Assembly: GCA_964592425.1 (NCBI GenBank)
Contig: CAZQCG010000026.1
Coordinates: forward strand, 10,479 to 74,478
Length of the DNA: 64,000 nucleotides
Direction of reading: 5' to 3'
Source: Viridilinea sp964592425
GTDB lineage: Bacteria > Chloroflexota > Chloroflexia > Chloroflexales > Chloroflexaceae
Part shown: positions 52,523 to 61,005 of the stretch, one piece after another
Numbering within the stretch: position 1 is the first letter of the stretch
How the letters are laid out: every line of letters begins with the position of its first letter
The notes under the pieces: generated by a model
What the model saw: the letters and a program-made list of their open reading frames with translations, nothing else
What the model was told of the DNA's origin: nothing
Database searches by the model: none
Position numbers and translations under genes: made by a program

Positions 52523-53548
52523 TCAAGGGATGCGTGTGGGGGCGGGGGTGCGGGTCGGCTCTGGGGTGAGCAACTCGTCGCTGCCGATCACCCGCGGCGG
52601 CAGGGGTCGCGGCAGGGGCATGCCAAACTCGGAGACGAGTAGGTCGAGGGTGACACCGAGGGTTGGCTCATAGGCTGTATCGCCAGCCCCACGCAGAACC
52701 ATCACGATGCGCGCCTGAGCAGCGACGGCAAACTCAATCAACTCGACCTCCTGGTCGTTGACGGCCACAACCAGCGCCCACTGGCCCTGCGGCAGAGTCG
52801 AGCCCGGGATGGGGGTCGGCCCTTCGATCACCCGGCCTTGCTCATCAACCTGTGGTTCACTCGCCTCACCTTCGGCGGGCGTCGCGGCGGGATCAACCGC
52901 TGGGCGCAGAATTTTTAGCACCTGCACCTGCTGGACGATGGTTTTGGCCACACTGAAACTCTGCTCGGACAGGCTGGGTTGAGGTGGCGTATCGGCGACA
53001 TTGGGGTCACCGGAGGGCTGTCCCGGGATGATGTTGACGACAGGGCGCACCACGTTGAAGGTGGCAATGATGTCAACAAAGTCACCGGGCTTGATCTGGT
53101 CGGCAACACCGCTGAGGCTATCTACCACCATGGGGTAGGCTTTATCGCGTGGACGATTTGCCTCAAGGGGGGGGATCTGCTGCGAGAGGCCCGGTTCGGT
53201 CAGGGCGGAGCGCACCAGGGGCTCGTTGGCGCGGAAGGGGCGGGTTGTCAGCAGGCCCTCAACCTCGTTCAAACTCGAGAAGTTGCGCTCAGAATCAAAC
53301 TCAGTCTGGAGCACCGACACGACTTCGAGTACGGTCACGGTATCACTGATCACGGTACCAGAGGGCAGATCGACCCGCGCCCGTACCAGATCAACTTCAG
53401 GCACGGGGGTCGGCTCAGGCTGCAAGGTAGGCTCCGGTGCCAGACCGAGGCCAGGGATCAGGCCGGGCTGTAAGAAGAGCAAGGCAGCCACTGCGCCAAC
53501 GATCAAGATGAGGCCGATCAGGAGGATGAGTACGCCACCACGCCGCAT
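52523..53548 (-). CDS. cpaB: CpaB/RcpC-type Tad periplasmic protein with SAF domain
   Basis: 341 residues from the ATG at 53548, which has AGGAAG upstream. One N-terminal helix (about 5-27) is followed by a Pro/Glu/Thr linker and a SAF-type domain with VDLPSGTVISDTVT and RPFRANEPLVRSAL, and an RcpC/CpaB region with IKPGDFVDIIATF. The C-terminal tail is Thr/Pro-rich. In diderm bacteria CpaB works beside the secretin CpaC; no secretin is encoded here, as expected if the cell has no outer membrane. A TATAAT box lies 60 nt upstream. Confidence 0.9.
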   Translation of the reverse strand: MRRGGVLILLIGLILIVGAVAALLFLQPGLIPGLGLAPEPTLQPEPTPVPEVDLVRARVDLPSGTVISDTVTVLEVVSVLQTEFDSERNFSSLNEVEGLLTTRPFRANEPLVRSALTEPGLSQQIPPLEANRPRDKAYPMVVDSLSGVADQIKPGDFVDIIATFNVVRPVVNIIPGQPSGDPNVADTPPQPSLSEQSFSVAKTIVQQVQVLKILRPAVDPAATPAEGEASEPQVDEQGRVIEGPTPIPGSTLPQGQWALVVAVNDQEVELIEFAVAAQARIVMVLRGAGDTAYEPTLGVTLDLLVSEFGMPLPRPLPPRVIGSDELLTPEPTRTPAPTRIP

Positions 53549-53607
53549 AAGGGGCTTCCTTCCTTTATCAGGAGCGGTCGCGCGGGATCGCACCGGAAAG
53601 TGATCGC

Positions 53608-53613
53608 ATTATA
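53608..53613 (-). promoter_or_regulatory. Promoter -10 box upstream of cpaB
   Basis: A perfect TATAAT on the minus strand, about 60 nt before the cpaB start. The -35 region is weak, so this is a partial promoter match. Confidence 0.4.
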
Positions 53614-53698
53614 GCATACGGGTCTTACGGGAACCGTACCACCGAGATACAGCCGAGATACAGCATGCCTAAGGTACGTTTCAGAAGCGGCCAATCCA

Positions 53699-53785
53699 GC
53701 TTGACAGTTTGCCCGACAGCCCGATACCGCGCCGTGTGGAGGCTGTGGGGTTGTCACCCAAACTGTCAAGCGCGTTTGAACCATG
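53699..53785. repeat. Inverted repeat and dispersed 30-bp motif
   Basis: GCTTGACAGTTTG (53699-53711) and its complement at 53759-53771 form a 13-bp stem with a 47-nt loop. The right arm and following bases (CCAAACTGTCAAG-GCGTTTGAA) recur with few changes at 62591-62612. The region lies past the stop codon of the kelch-like gene. Confidence 0.6.
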
Positions 53786-53786
53786 C

Positions 53787-56588
53787 CTAATGCCGTATGA
53801 CGGGCAAGAAGAGCCGCGGCTCGTCGGGGCCGGGGGTGGTGGTGGCCGTCGCAGTGGGGGTTGCGGTGGCTGGCGTGGTTGTTGTTGTCGGGGTACTGGT
53901 TCTCGTCGGGGTACTGGTTCTCGTGCTGGTGGGCGTTGCGGTAGGGGCAAGGATCTGGAAGGAACGGATCAGGGGCGTATCGTTGAACTGGGCCAGGTTA
54001 TTGGTCTCACCCACGGTGCTCTCTTCAACCAGATCGAGCGGATCAAGCACCACACCCACTTTGTAGTAGCCGGGAGTGCTGAAGATCGTGCCGACGTTGG
54101 CCAGTTCACTATCGAGATTGGGATCACGATTGCTGAACCAGTCGGTCTGGTCAAGATTGATGGCCAGGCCCGGATCGAGGGCACTCCGATTGACGAAGGC
54201 ATAGACCGGGGCGCAGGAGGCTCGGCCTGCAACCGGCAGGCTGGGAAAGGTGGGATCAGGCGGGGGCGCACTGGTGCTGTAGCTGACACAGAGCAGGGCA
54301 TGGGTCTGACCACCGTCAAAGGTGTCGGCGGCAATTGTCTCCTGAAGCCCCTCGGTATTGAGGTTGGTGATGCGCAGGTTGAGGCTACTGAACTGGCCGT
54401 TGTTGAGCGTAATGGTAAAGTCCGCGGGATCGATCACACGCAGGTCGGGAGCACCCGGCAGAACTTTTTGCACACTCACACTGAGCAGACGCGGGCTGCC
54501 GGTCGCATCCTGGGGCTGATTGGGCACGCTATCCTCATCAAGGCCGTTTTGCAACAGGCGAGCCCGGTACTGCAAGCAATTGGCCTCGAAGCGCTGGCCG
54601 CCGAAGGCATCCTCCAGGCTCACCTCATTGAAGGGCGTAGCCGGACTAACAGGGCGTGAGAAGAAGTTGCTATCGGTGACTCCATCAAGGCGATACCAGG
54701 GATCGCTATCGGTGAAGGCCTCGGCGTTGCAGCTCAGATCGGCCCGGTTGACCTTGCGGAACTCGATGATCACATCGGCGTTGGTATTGGCTGTCCGGTC
54801 GATCTCGGTGGCCCAGCGGATGGAGAGCATGCGCACCCGTGAGCGCCCGCTGTTTCCATCAGCCGAAACATCGAAATAGTTAGAGTAGAACCAGCCGCTG
54901 CGGGTGCGCACGGTGGCGGCGGCCTCATCATTGCCGCCAATGCGCCCGATAAAGAGGGCACTTGAGAGATTACCCTCGTGATCCTGGCCTCCTGCGACAT
55001 AGGCAAAGGCCGAGTTGAGCTGCACCGTGTTCGTTGGCGGACGGGCGGTGATGACTGCGGCACCGGGATTGATCAGCCGGGATTCGAGCACCGGGCTGCT
55101 CGACTGGCGCCCGATAAAGTAGTCACCGGGGCCGAGCAAAGGTTGGAAGGAGAAGTCAAAGCTCTGGCCGCTATCACCCTCGTAGAGCGCAGTGATCACA
55201 CTATCGAAGGCGCTGGTATTGGTGTCGTCGGGGGTGCCAGCGATCAGGTAGAGCTTGTTGTTATAGGTGATCCCACCCAGGCGGGCCACATCATCGGTGC
55301 TGACCAGGTTGCCAGCCCGACTGGGGCTAGTATCCCAGGTCAGGGCACCGGTGGTGGCATCGATCCGGGCCAGGTAGACGAAGGGATTGCGCTGGTCATA
55401 GGTCATCTCTGTGACCGGGCCGACCGGCGCGATATAGCCGCCGGCGACATAGATCGCCTCGCGGAAGACGGCCGTAGCATCATCGCCATTGAGGGTGCGT
55501 ACCGCAACAGCACTATGCTCGAAGATACCGAAGGTGTCGCTCAGACCAGCGGGCGGCTCGACGGGCACATTGGCTGTTCGCTGCCAGGGATTGGTGGTGG
55601 CGTCGGTGAGGGGGTGGCGCAGGCTCCCATCAGCGGTATAGATGCGTGTGTAAAAGACCGCCGGGGTGGTGAAGTTGCGCCGACGTTTATCAACCTCGAG
55701 GTCAAGGGGGAAGATGCCCAGACCACCAATGACGTAGAGGTAGGTCTTGCCGCCGGCACTGGCGATAACTGCCTGGGCCCCCTCGACGCCGAAGCGATTG
55801 CTGTTGACACTGGTGGGTGTGTCATTGGTCAACAGGGGGCTGGGGAGGGCGTAGCTATTGCCGTTAGCCCCACCGGTCCAGTTGATCTCGCCATTGCTGC
55901 TGACCGTACCGATCTGCACGGTGGGCACCGTCAACGGCTCGGCGAAATCCGGCGGCGGATCGACCCCGCAGCTCGTGAGGGCGGCATTGCCGCCGATCAC
56001 ATAGAGGTAGCCGCTGCCATTGCCCTTGTCGAGGGCGGTCACGGCGGGGTTGTTGCGCCCGCGCAGGCTGTCGGTGGCAGTACAGTCCGCATAGAAACTA
56101 CCCTGGGCAGGCGGGAGGGGGTCGTTGGCCCAGAACTCATCGACATAACGCGTGTCAGTGACAGGCAAGCTATGGGCGACCGGTGCGCCACTGTTGGCCC
56201 GGTCGACCCTGGCCCAATAGACCGCGTCGGTGGCCCCACTATCATTAGTACCGGCAACGGTGATCAAGCGGTCGTCCACACTGACAAAACCGTGCCCGGC
56301 GAGGGCTCTGGGGAGGCTATCGCTGCGTGGCCAGGGAGCCAGCACACCGAGGGGGGCCAGTTGCAGGCTGCCGTCAAGGTCATTGGGCACATTGGCATTG
56401 CTCTCAGAACCAATGGCCGTGCCGAGGGGGGTACCGCGGGCGAATTCGCCCTGGGTATTGTCAAGGGCCTGGTCAATCACGCCATAGGCGCGTACCGGCA
56501 GGCCGGGCAACAGCCCAAGGATGAGGAGGAGCAGGGCTGGCAGGGCCAGCCAGCCCAGGTTGAGACGCCGATGGTTCAGTCGTGGCAT
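53787..56588 (-). CDS. Secreted kelch-like protein with Thr/Pro-rich tail
   Basis: 933 residues from the ATG at 56588, preceded by AGGAGG; a longer in-frame extension is discounted. The signal peptide is hydrophobic (WLALPALLLLILGLLPGLPVRA, about 11-32). The middle part has repeated kelch-like turns, with phrases such as LYVIGG, YVIGG and IYVAGGYIAP, suggesting a beta-propeller. A C-terminal CARDB-like beta domain (about 700-870) follows. The tail is Thr/Pro-rich (STRTSTPTRTSTPT) and ends LFLPVIRH, a short hydrophobic end seen on many Chloroflexota secreted proteins. Two 18-bp repeats encode part of this tail. It sits between tadG-like and cpaB genes. Confidence 0.8.
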   Translation of the reverse strand: MPRLNHRRLNLGWLALPALLLLILGLLPGLPVRAYGVIDQALDNTQGEFARGTPLGTAIGSESNANVPNDLDGSLQLAPLGVLAPWPRSDSLPRALAGHGFVSVDDRLITVAGTNDSGATDAVYWARVDRANSGAPVAHSLPVTDTRYVDEFWANDPLPPAQGSFYADCTATDSLRGRNNPAVTALDKGNGSGYLYVIGGNAALTSCGVDPPPDFAEPLTVPTVQIGTVSSNGEINWTGGANGNSYALPSPLLTNDTPTSVNSNRFGVEGAQAVIASAGGKTYLYVIGGLGIFPLDLEVDKRRRNFTTPAVFYTRIYTADGSLRHPLTDATTNPWQRTANVPVEPPAGLSDTFGIFEHSAVAVRTLNGDDATAVFREAIYVAGGYIAPVGPVTEMTYDQRNPFVYLARIDATTGALTWDTSPSRAGNLVSTDDVARLGGITYNNKLYLIAGTPDDTNTSAFDSVITALYEGDSGQSFDFSFQPLLGPGDYFIGRQSSSPVLESRLINPGAAVITARPPTNTVQLNSAFAYVAGGQDHEGNLSSALFIGRIGGNDEAAATVRTRSGWFYSNYFDVSADGNSGRSRVRMLSIRWATEIDRTANTNADVIIEFRKVNRADLSCNAEAFTDSDPWYRLDGVTDSNFFSRPVSPATPFNEVSLEDAFGGQRFEANCLQYRARLLQNGLDEDSVPNQPQDATGSPRLLSVSVQKVLPGAPDLRVIDPADFTITLNNGQFSSLNLRITNLNTEGLQETIAADTFDGGQTHALLCVSYSTSAPPPDPTFPSLPVAGRASCAPVYAFVNRSALDPGLAINLDQTDWFSNRDPNLDSELANVGTIFSTPGYYKVGVVLDPLDLVEESTVGETNNLAQFNDTPLIRSFQILAPTATPTSTRTSTPTRTSTPTTTTTPATATPTATATTTPGPDEPRLFLPVIRH

Positions 56589-56746
56589 GGGATTCCTCCT
56601 GGCTGTGCAGGGGCCTGCAGGGATGCATGGGGTGAGGATAGCGTAGGCCGGGCCAGCGGTATTGTACCGCCACGACCCGGCCTGTGCTGAAGTGTGAGAA
56701 GGGAGTGGGGGCCTGGCGAGGCGAGCCCGAGTTGGGCGGTACGGAG

Positions 56747-56775
56747 CCCTCGCAGGTCGGTAAGACCTGCGAGGG
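56747..56775. repeat. 12-bp perfect hairpin between vWA and kelch-like genes
   Basis: CCCTCGCAGGTC (56747-56758) and its exact complement (56764-56775) with a 5-nt loop. It lies 30 nt past the vWA protein's stop, in the minus-strand transcript. It may partially end or stabilise that message, or be a repeat palindrome. Confidence 0.55.
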
Positions 56776-56806
56776 TTCAACCAGCACGGGGATCCAAGCG
56801 AGACTG

Positions 56807-59527
56807 TTAATTCGCCGGGCAGATATTGCCATTGAGGAAGAGACTGAGATCCTGGGTGGTGCGGGCCTGGAGGTTGCCGTTGCTGGTGGTGGCCGAGACT
56901 GTCACCTGAATTGACTCGGCACCTTCATTGAAGAGGCTGTACTCACGGGCGCCGGTGAAGACATCGTCGGGCCAGCGGAAGTAGAGCCGGGCGTTCAGCG
57001 TATACTCACCGGGCGGCACGAAGTCGGTGTAGTTATACGAGAGCTGGTTACCATTCTGCGGGTTGGCGCGGATGGGGGCCGTGCGCCCGGTGATGGTCTG
57101 GCCGTCGTGGGTGATGCCGCTGATCGAAACTTCACCAACGGCGGGGTAGCTGAAACCACCGGTGCTGATGAACTGGCTGGCATCAACTGTCTGGCGCTCT
57201 TCCAGGGCGGTCGAGAGGCAGGTAGGAATGGAGGTACGGTTGTAGATATTGCGGAAGGCATCATCCAACCGGCTAGCTTCGCGCACGGTGAAGTAGTTGG
57301 TGGACAGGCCGTTGGAGACCACCGAACCCATACCGCTGGAGGTCGCCCCGGAGAGGCCAATCGCAAAGACCTCGGCGCGGGGCTCACCATCGACGATCTG
57401 CTTGAGGTAGAGCTCGCTGACCTCACCCACCTGGGTCATCGGGCGCGAGAGGGTGTCACTGGTGGAGGGGCTGCTGGCGAGGGTACGGGGCGTATAGCCG
57501 CTGGCCCAGCCGGCGATGTTCTGCATACACTGGGCATCTTCATAGAGCACGGGTACGTCGGTGGTTTTGCCGCAGCGATGGCCAGTGGGATAGGTTGTGC
57601 GGATATTGTAGGTGCCCAGGCTGTAGTTCGAAGCGTTCTGGTGGAAGGTCTGGTTCGAAAGGCCGTCAGTCACCAGGATGACCACATTCTTGAAGTTCAC
57701 CTCGTTACCCTGGGCATCGTAGCGGCGCGGGGCATCGCGCAACAGCGTGTAGGCGCGATAGAGGCCGGCGGCGGCGTTGGTACCACCCTGGGGCCGGTTG
57801 GGGATGATGGCGTCCAGGGCCGCATTCAGGCCAGCCGGGGTGGCCGAGAAGACCTGGGCCCCATTGCTCTTATAGGTACCGTCATCCTTGAACTTGGCGA
57901 TGTTACCGGTTGCGCTTGACCCACTGTTGAACCAGACCAGGGCGATCTCGTCCTCAAAGGGGGCAGTGCTATCGTAGTCGTTGTTCTCGGTCATATTAGA
58001 GATGGCCACGAGCTCTTTGATGGCGTTGCGAGCTACCACAGCCCGCCGCTCGTTGACCTGGCTCGCATTGTTGTCCTTGCCCCAATAGTATTTTACGCCG
58101 GTGTCTGAGACCGCCGCATTAGTCAGGGTTGTGCCATCGGCGGCGGTTGCCGCAGCACACTGGACAGCAGGATTCAGCGTGTTGCCATCCTTGACATTAC
58201 ACTTGCCTTCAAAGTTGGCACTCATCGAGCCTGAGACGTCCACCACGACCACGTAACGCACGGGGGTACGGCTGGTGAGTTCCTGCTGGTACTGGGGGTA
58301 GAAGCTAACATTGCCGGCCAGTTCGCAGCAGCGTTCGGGGCTGGAGGGCACTGCGCTATAGCTGCAGGCGCTCTGGTTGCTCGTCGCATCACCCAGGTAG
58401 ATCATTTCGATATAGCCCTGGCCGGTGAGCTGGTAAGCCGTGATCACGAAGAGGCCAATGCCAACCGTCTTGAACTTGGAGTTGACGCCGCTGCCCTGCA
58501 CATCGGGGTCGTAGATTGGCAGCATCATCTGAGTGCCACGGTCAACGTGATCCTGGAAGGCATCACGAACAGCGCTGCTCGAGCTGAGACCACTATTGCC
58601 CCAGATCCAGTCGCCCACGTTGAAGGTACCGGGCGAGGCGGGATAGTCGGCCGCCACCAACTGACCCAAGTCGTCGGCAGGTACTTCGCTGTAACCACTG
58701 GCAAGATTGCCAGGGAAGCGCAGGCTTTCGGCCAGGTTGCCGGCATTGCCACTACCGCCTTCGTCGGTCCAACGCAGGAAGCCGAAGTTACCGGCGGTGC
58801 TTGTCGAACCGGGGAACTTGGAATTCAGCGGGATGCGCATCTTCGTCTTGCCTGAGAAGAGGCTGGTGCCATCATCGTCGATCTCGTCCCAATCCCAATC
58901 GAAGGTGTTGCCCTGGCCATGGCCCTCCTCTTCGGGGGGCTCACGGAAGCGCCCGGTCTCCATATTCAGCACCTCGACGTTGACGCCAATCGGGTAGACG
59001 CCTTCGCCAGCGGGGCAAACACCCGCATAGGAGTTCGACGCGATGGGCAACTCGTTGCGGCCGACGGCACGGGCGAAGTAGGTGTCAACATCACCGGAGA
59101 GCTCAACCTGGACAAAAGCGACCGTGTTGGGCGGTGTGTTGGCATCGTTGGGGATGCTGGCGCCACTATTGATGGCCATACCATCTTTGTCAAGGTAGCG
59201 CGCAGTCCAGACCAACTGGCCAGGGCCGGGGGTCTCACCGAAGGGAACAGCATCGACACGATTGGAGACGAAACTGTCCTGAATGCGTGTCCTGACGTTC
59301 TGGTTATTCGTGTTAGTGCCTTTGAGCACCTCATTCATGGCGTTCAGGCTGGCCGTATTCGAAGCCAGCACGGCCTGGCGCTCCTGGGAGAAGGTATTGC
59401 CGACATCAACCGAGAGACCGACCATGGCGACCAGGACGACGATCATCAGGGCGATGAGCGGGAGGCTCTGGCCGCGTGAGCGTTTGCCAATGAGCGGGAG
59501 TCGACCCGCACGAGATAGAGTAGCCAT
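56807..59527 (-). CDS. Large vWA-domain TadG-like protein
   Basis: 906 residues. The N-terminus is a TadE/TadG pseudopilin-like segment with RGQSLPLIALMIVVLVAMVGLSVDVG (parts: RGQSLPLIAL, GLSVDVG). The vWA domain begins near residue 424, with the MIDAS signature DVSGSMS at 430-436, a NIAKFKDDG segment and ILVTDGLSNQ later. Most secreted-type TadG proteins are shorter, so a long N-terminal domain (about 100-420) with Asp/Gly-rich and beta-type sequence has been added. It is probably a surface-exposed adhesive or tip protein of the Tad system. It follows two TadE-like genes in order. Confidence 0.9.
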   Translation of the reverse strand: MATLSRAGRLPLIGKRSRGQSLPLIALMIVVLVAMVGLSVDVGNTFSQERQAVLASNTASLNAMNEVLKGTNTNNQNVRTRIQDSFVSNRVDAVPFGETPGPGQLVWTARYLDKDGMAINSGASIPNDANTPPNTVAFVQVELSGDVDTYFARAVGRNELPIASNSYAGVCPAGEGVYPIGVNVEVLNMETGRFREPPEEEGHGQGNTFDWDWDEIDDDGTSLFSGKTKMRIPLNSKFPGSTSTAGNFGFLRWTDEGGSGNAGNLAESLRFPGNLASGYSEVPADDLGQLVAADYPASPGTFNVGDWIWGNSGLSSSSAVRDAFQDHVDRGTQMMLPIYDPDVQGSGVNSKFKTVGIGLFVITAYQLTGQGYIEMIYLGDATSNQSACSYSAVPSSPERCCELAGNVSFYPQYQQELTSRTPVRYVVVVDVSGSMSANFEGKCNVKDGNTLNPAVQCAAATAADGTTLTNAAVSDTGVKYYWGKDNNASQVNERRAVVARNAIKELVAISNMTENNDYDSTAPFEDEIALVWFNSGSSATGNIAKFKDDGTYKSNGAQVFSATPAGLNAALDAIIPNRPQGGTNAAAGLYRAYTLLRDAPRRYDAQGNEVNFKNVVILVTDGLSNQTFHQNASNYSLGTYNIRTTYPTGHRCGKTTDVPVLYEDAQCMQNIAGWASGYTPRTLASSPSTSDTLSRPMTQVGEVSELYLKQIVDGEPRAEVFAIGLSGATSSGMGSVVSNGLSTNYFTVREASRLDDAFRNIYNRTSIPTCLSTALEERQTVDASQFISTGGFSYPAVGEVSISGITHDGQTITGRTAPIRANPQNGNQLSYNYTDFVPPGEYTLNARLYFRWPDDVFTGAREYSLFNEGAESIQVTVSATTSNGNLQARTTQDLSLFLNGNICPAN

Positions 59528-59584
59528 AGGACCCTCCCTCTGCGAATAGATGGGCTAGTGATCGACGATCAGGCGACGGATAGT

Positions 59585-60238
59585 TTAGCTTGTATAGAAC
59601 GAGCTGCGAATAGGCACGACGGCCGAGGTGCGCAGGCGAATGGTATCAGCCAGGACAGGAGCGAAGGGAAAGAAGAGTCGATAGTTGTAGCTGACGGTGA
59701 CGCGGATGTAGCAATTCCTACCGCCATCCTGTAGGCCAACCCCGCCGACATTGCCGCGACAGGCGCTGTAGCTCTGATCAGGCTCAGGCGGACTGGAGCT
59801 ACTAATATTTTCAATGCGGATAAAAGAGTTAGCACTGCTATAATTCTGGTACAGATTTTCCGTCATGTCGTCCTGGTCATTGTTATTCAGGTCGTGGAGA
59901 TCAGCGAACCCGGAGGTCGTGCCGTCACCGCTCGAGCCATAGATGCGCTGGATGATCTCAGGGTAGTTAAGATCAACCCGGTTGAAACTTAAACCACTCG
60001 CATTGGCGGGGTCGTAGACATCGGTTGAGCCGTTGCGATAGACGGCGACCGGATAACTGCCGAAGGTTGCGCCTTCCTGGGCGGCGGTGCGCAGGCCCTG
60101 GAGGGTGAAGAAGATCAGACCCAGGTCGATGGCAGCGGAGAGCAGGAAGAAGATCAACGTCGAAGCGAGGGCAAACTCAACGATGGCCTGGGCTGGTGCG
60201 CGCCCTGAAGGCTGCCGGTGATGGTGAAGGTAGTGCAT
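59585..60238 (-). CDS. TadE-like pseudopilin (second)
   Basis: 217 residues from the ATG at 60238, preceded by GAGAGGAG. The N-terminus AQAIVEFALASTLIFFLLSAAIDLG contains the TadE-type hydrophobic segment with the E at position 5 after the cleavage-like site (GRAPAQAIVEFAL). A globular C-terminal region has two cysteines (YSACRG and GRNCYI) that may form a disulfide. Tad pseudopilins TadE and TadF help anchor or initiate the pilus. No major Flp pilin is present nearby. Confidence 0.85.
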   Translation of the reverse strand: MHYLHHHRQPSGRAPAQAIVEFALASTLIFFLLSAAIDLGLIFFTLQGLRTAAQEGATFGSYPVAVYRNGSTDVYDPANASGLSFNRVDLNYPEIIQRIYGSSGDGTTSGFADLHDLNNNDQDDMTENLYQNYSSANSFIRIENISSSSPPEPDQSYSACRGNVGGVGLQDGGRNCYIRVTVSYNYRLFFPFAPVLADTIRLRTSAVVPIRSSFYTS

Positions 60239-60260
60239 CACACTGCTCCTCTCAAATGAG

Positions 60261-60869
60261 CTAGGGCGCATTGATTTCCTGGTAGGAGGCCAGGTCGGAG
60301 GCGCAGGCGAGATAGGTCGGGCTGGTCGGGTCACGCCCAAGGTTCTCGATCGAGCGGCGCTGCACCACACGCATCGTTATCGTACCGCTACCGTCGCCGA
60401 GGCCCAATAAGTTAAAGGCGGGGGTGAGCCCGCGCACAGGGTAGGCAATGGCGACCTCGATCGGCCCACGGTCAGCGAGATTACGGGTGGCAGCGCCATT
60501 GGGGTAGCTGATCGTAACAAACTCGGTCATCCGCTGAGCGTCGTCGGGACCACCAAAGACCGTGATATCACTTTCGATGGCAGTAAGGACGGCATCGACG
60601 CAGCGGTCAGCGCGGAAACCCGGGTAGCTACTGCCGAAGCCAGCATCGTCCAACTCTTCCTCGTCCATGTCGGATGTAGAGAGCCATGACACGTGGGGCG
60701 GCAACTGGGCAGCGACTTCGGCGCCGTTACGCGCTGCCTGTGAGATGGTGGAGTAGGCAAAGATCAACCAGCCAAATTCCATGATCCCGAAGAGCACCAC
60801 GAGCAGAATGGGCAGGATCAGGGCCATCTCAACCAGTGATTGGCCGTAGGTTGTGCTGTGGCGTCCCAT
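60261..60869 (-). CDS. TadE-like pseudopilin (first)
   Basis: 202 residues from the ATG at 60869, preceded by AGGAGG. The N-terminus GQSLVEMALILPILLVVLFGIMEFGW fits the TadE-type signal with cleavage before QSLVE (parts: GQSLVEMALILPILL). The C-terminal part holds two cysteines (DRCVDAVLT and LACASDLASY). It is the first gene of the Tad transcript, downstream of the promoter at 60904-60933, and it is followed after 22 nt by the second TadE-like gene. Confidence 0.87.
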   Translation of the reverse strand: MGRHSTTYGQSLVEMALILPILLVVLFGIMEFGWLIFAYSTISQAARNGAEVAAQLPPHVSWLSTSDMDEEELDDAGFGSSYPGFRADRCVDAVLTAIESDITVFGGPDDAQRMTEFVTISYPNGAATRNLADRGPIEVAIAYPVRGLTPAFNLLGLGDGSGTITMRVVQRRSIENLGRDPTSPTYLACASDLASYQEINAP

Positions 60870-60903
60870 GTGATCACCTCCTGGGAGGATTGCCTCCAGG
60901 TTC

Positions 60904-60933
60904 ATTATAGGCTTCGCCATGTGGCTGACTCAA
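60904..60933 (-). promoter_or_regulatory. Promoter of the Tad operon
   Basis: On the minus strand, TTGAGT (60928-60933), an 18-bp spacer and a perfect TATAAT (60904-60909). Transcription should start about 28 nt before the first TadE-like gene's ATG. Confidence 0.6.
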
Positions 60934-61005
60934 TAGTCAAAAGGTACCAAGTTGGCGAAAAGGAGGCGGCGAGGGCATACCTTCGCCGCATTAGAATGAG
61001 TTGTC

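Noticed and set aside
54978..56690. 570-residue plus-strand reading frame
   Set aside because: It is antisense to the kelch-like gene, which has a signal peptide, ribosome-binding site and recognisable repeats. The antisense product has no family pattern.
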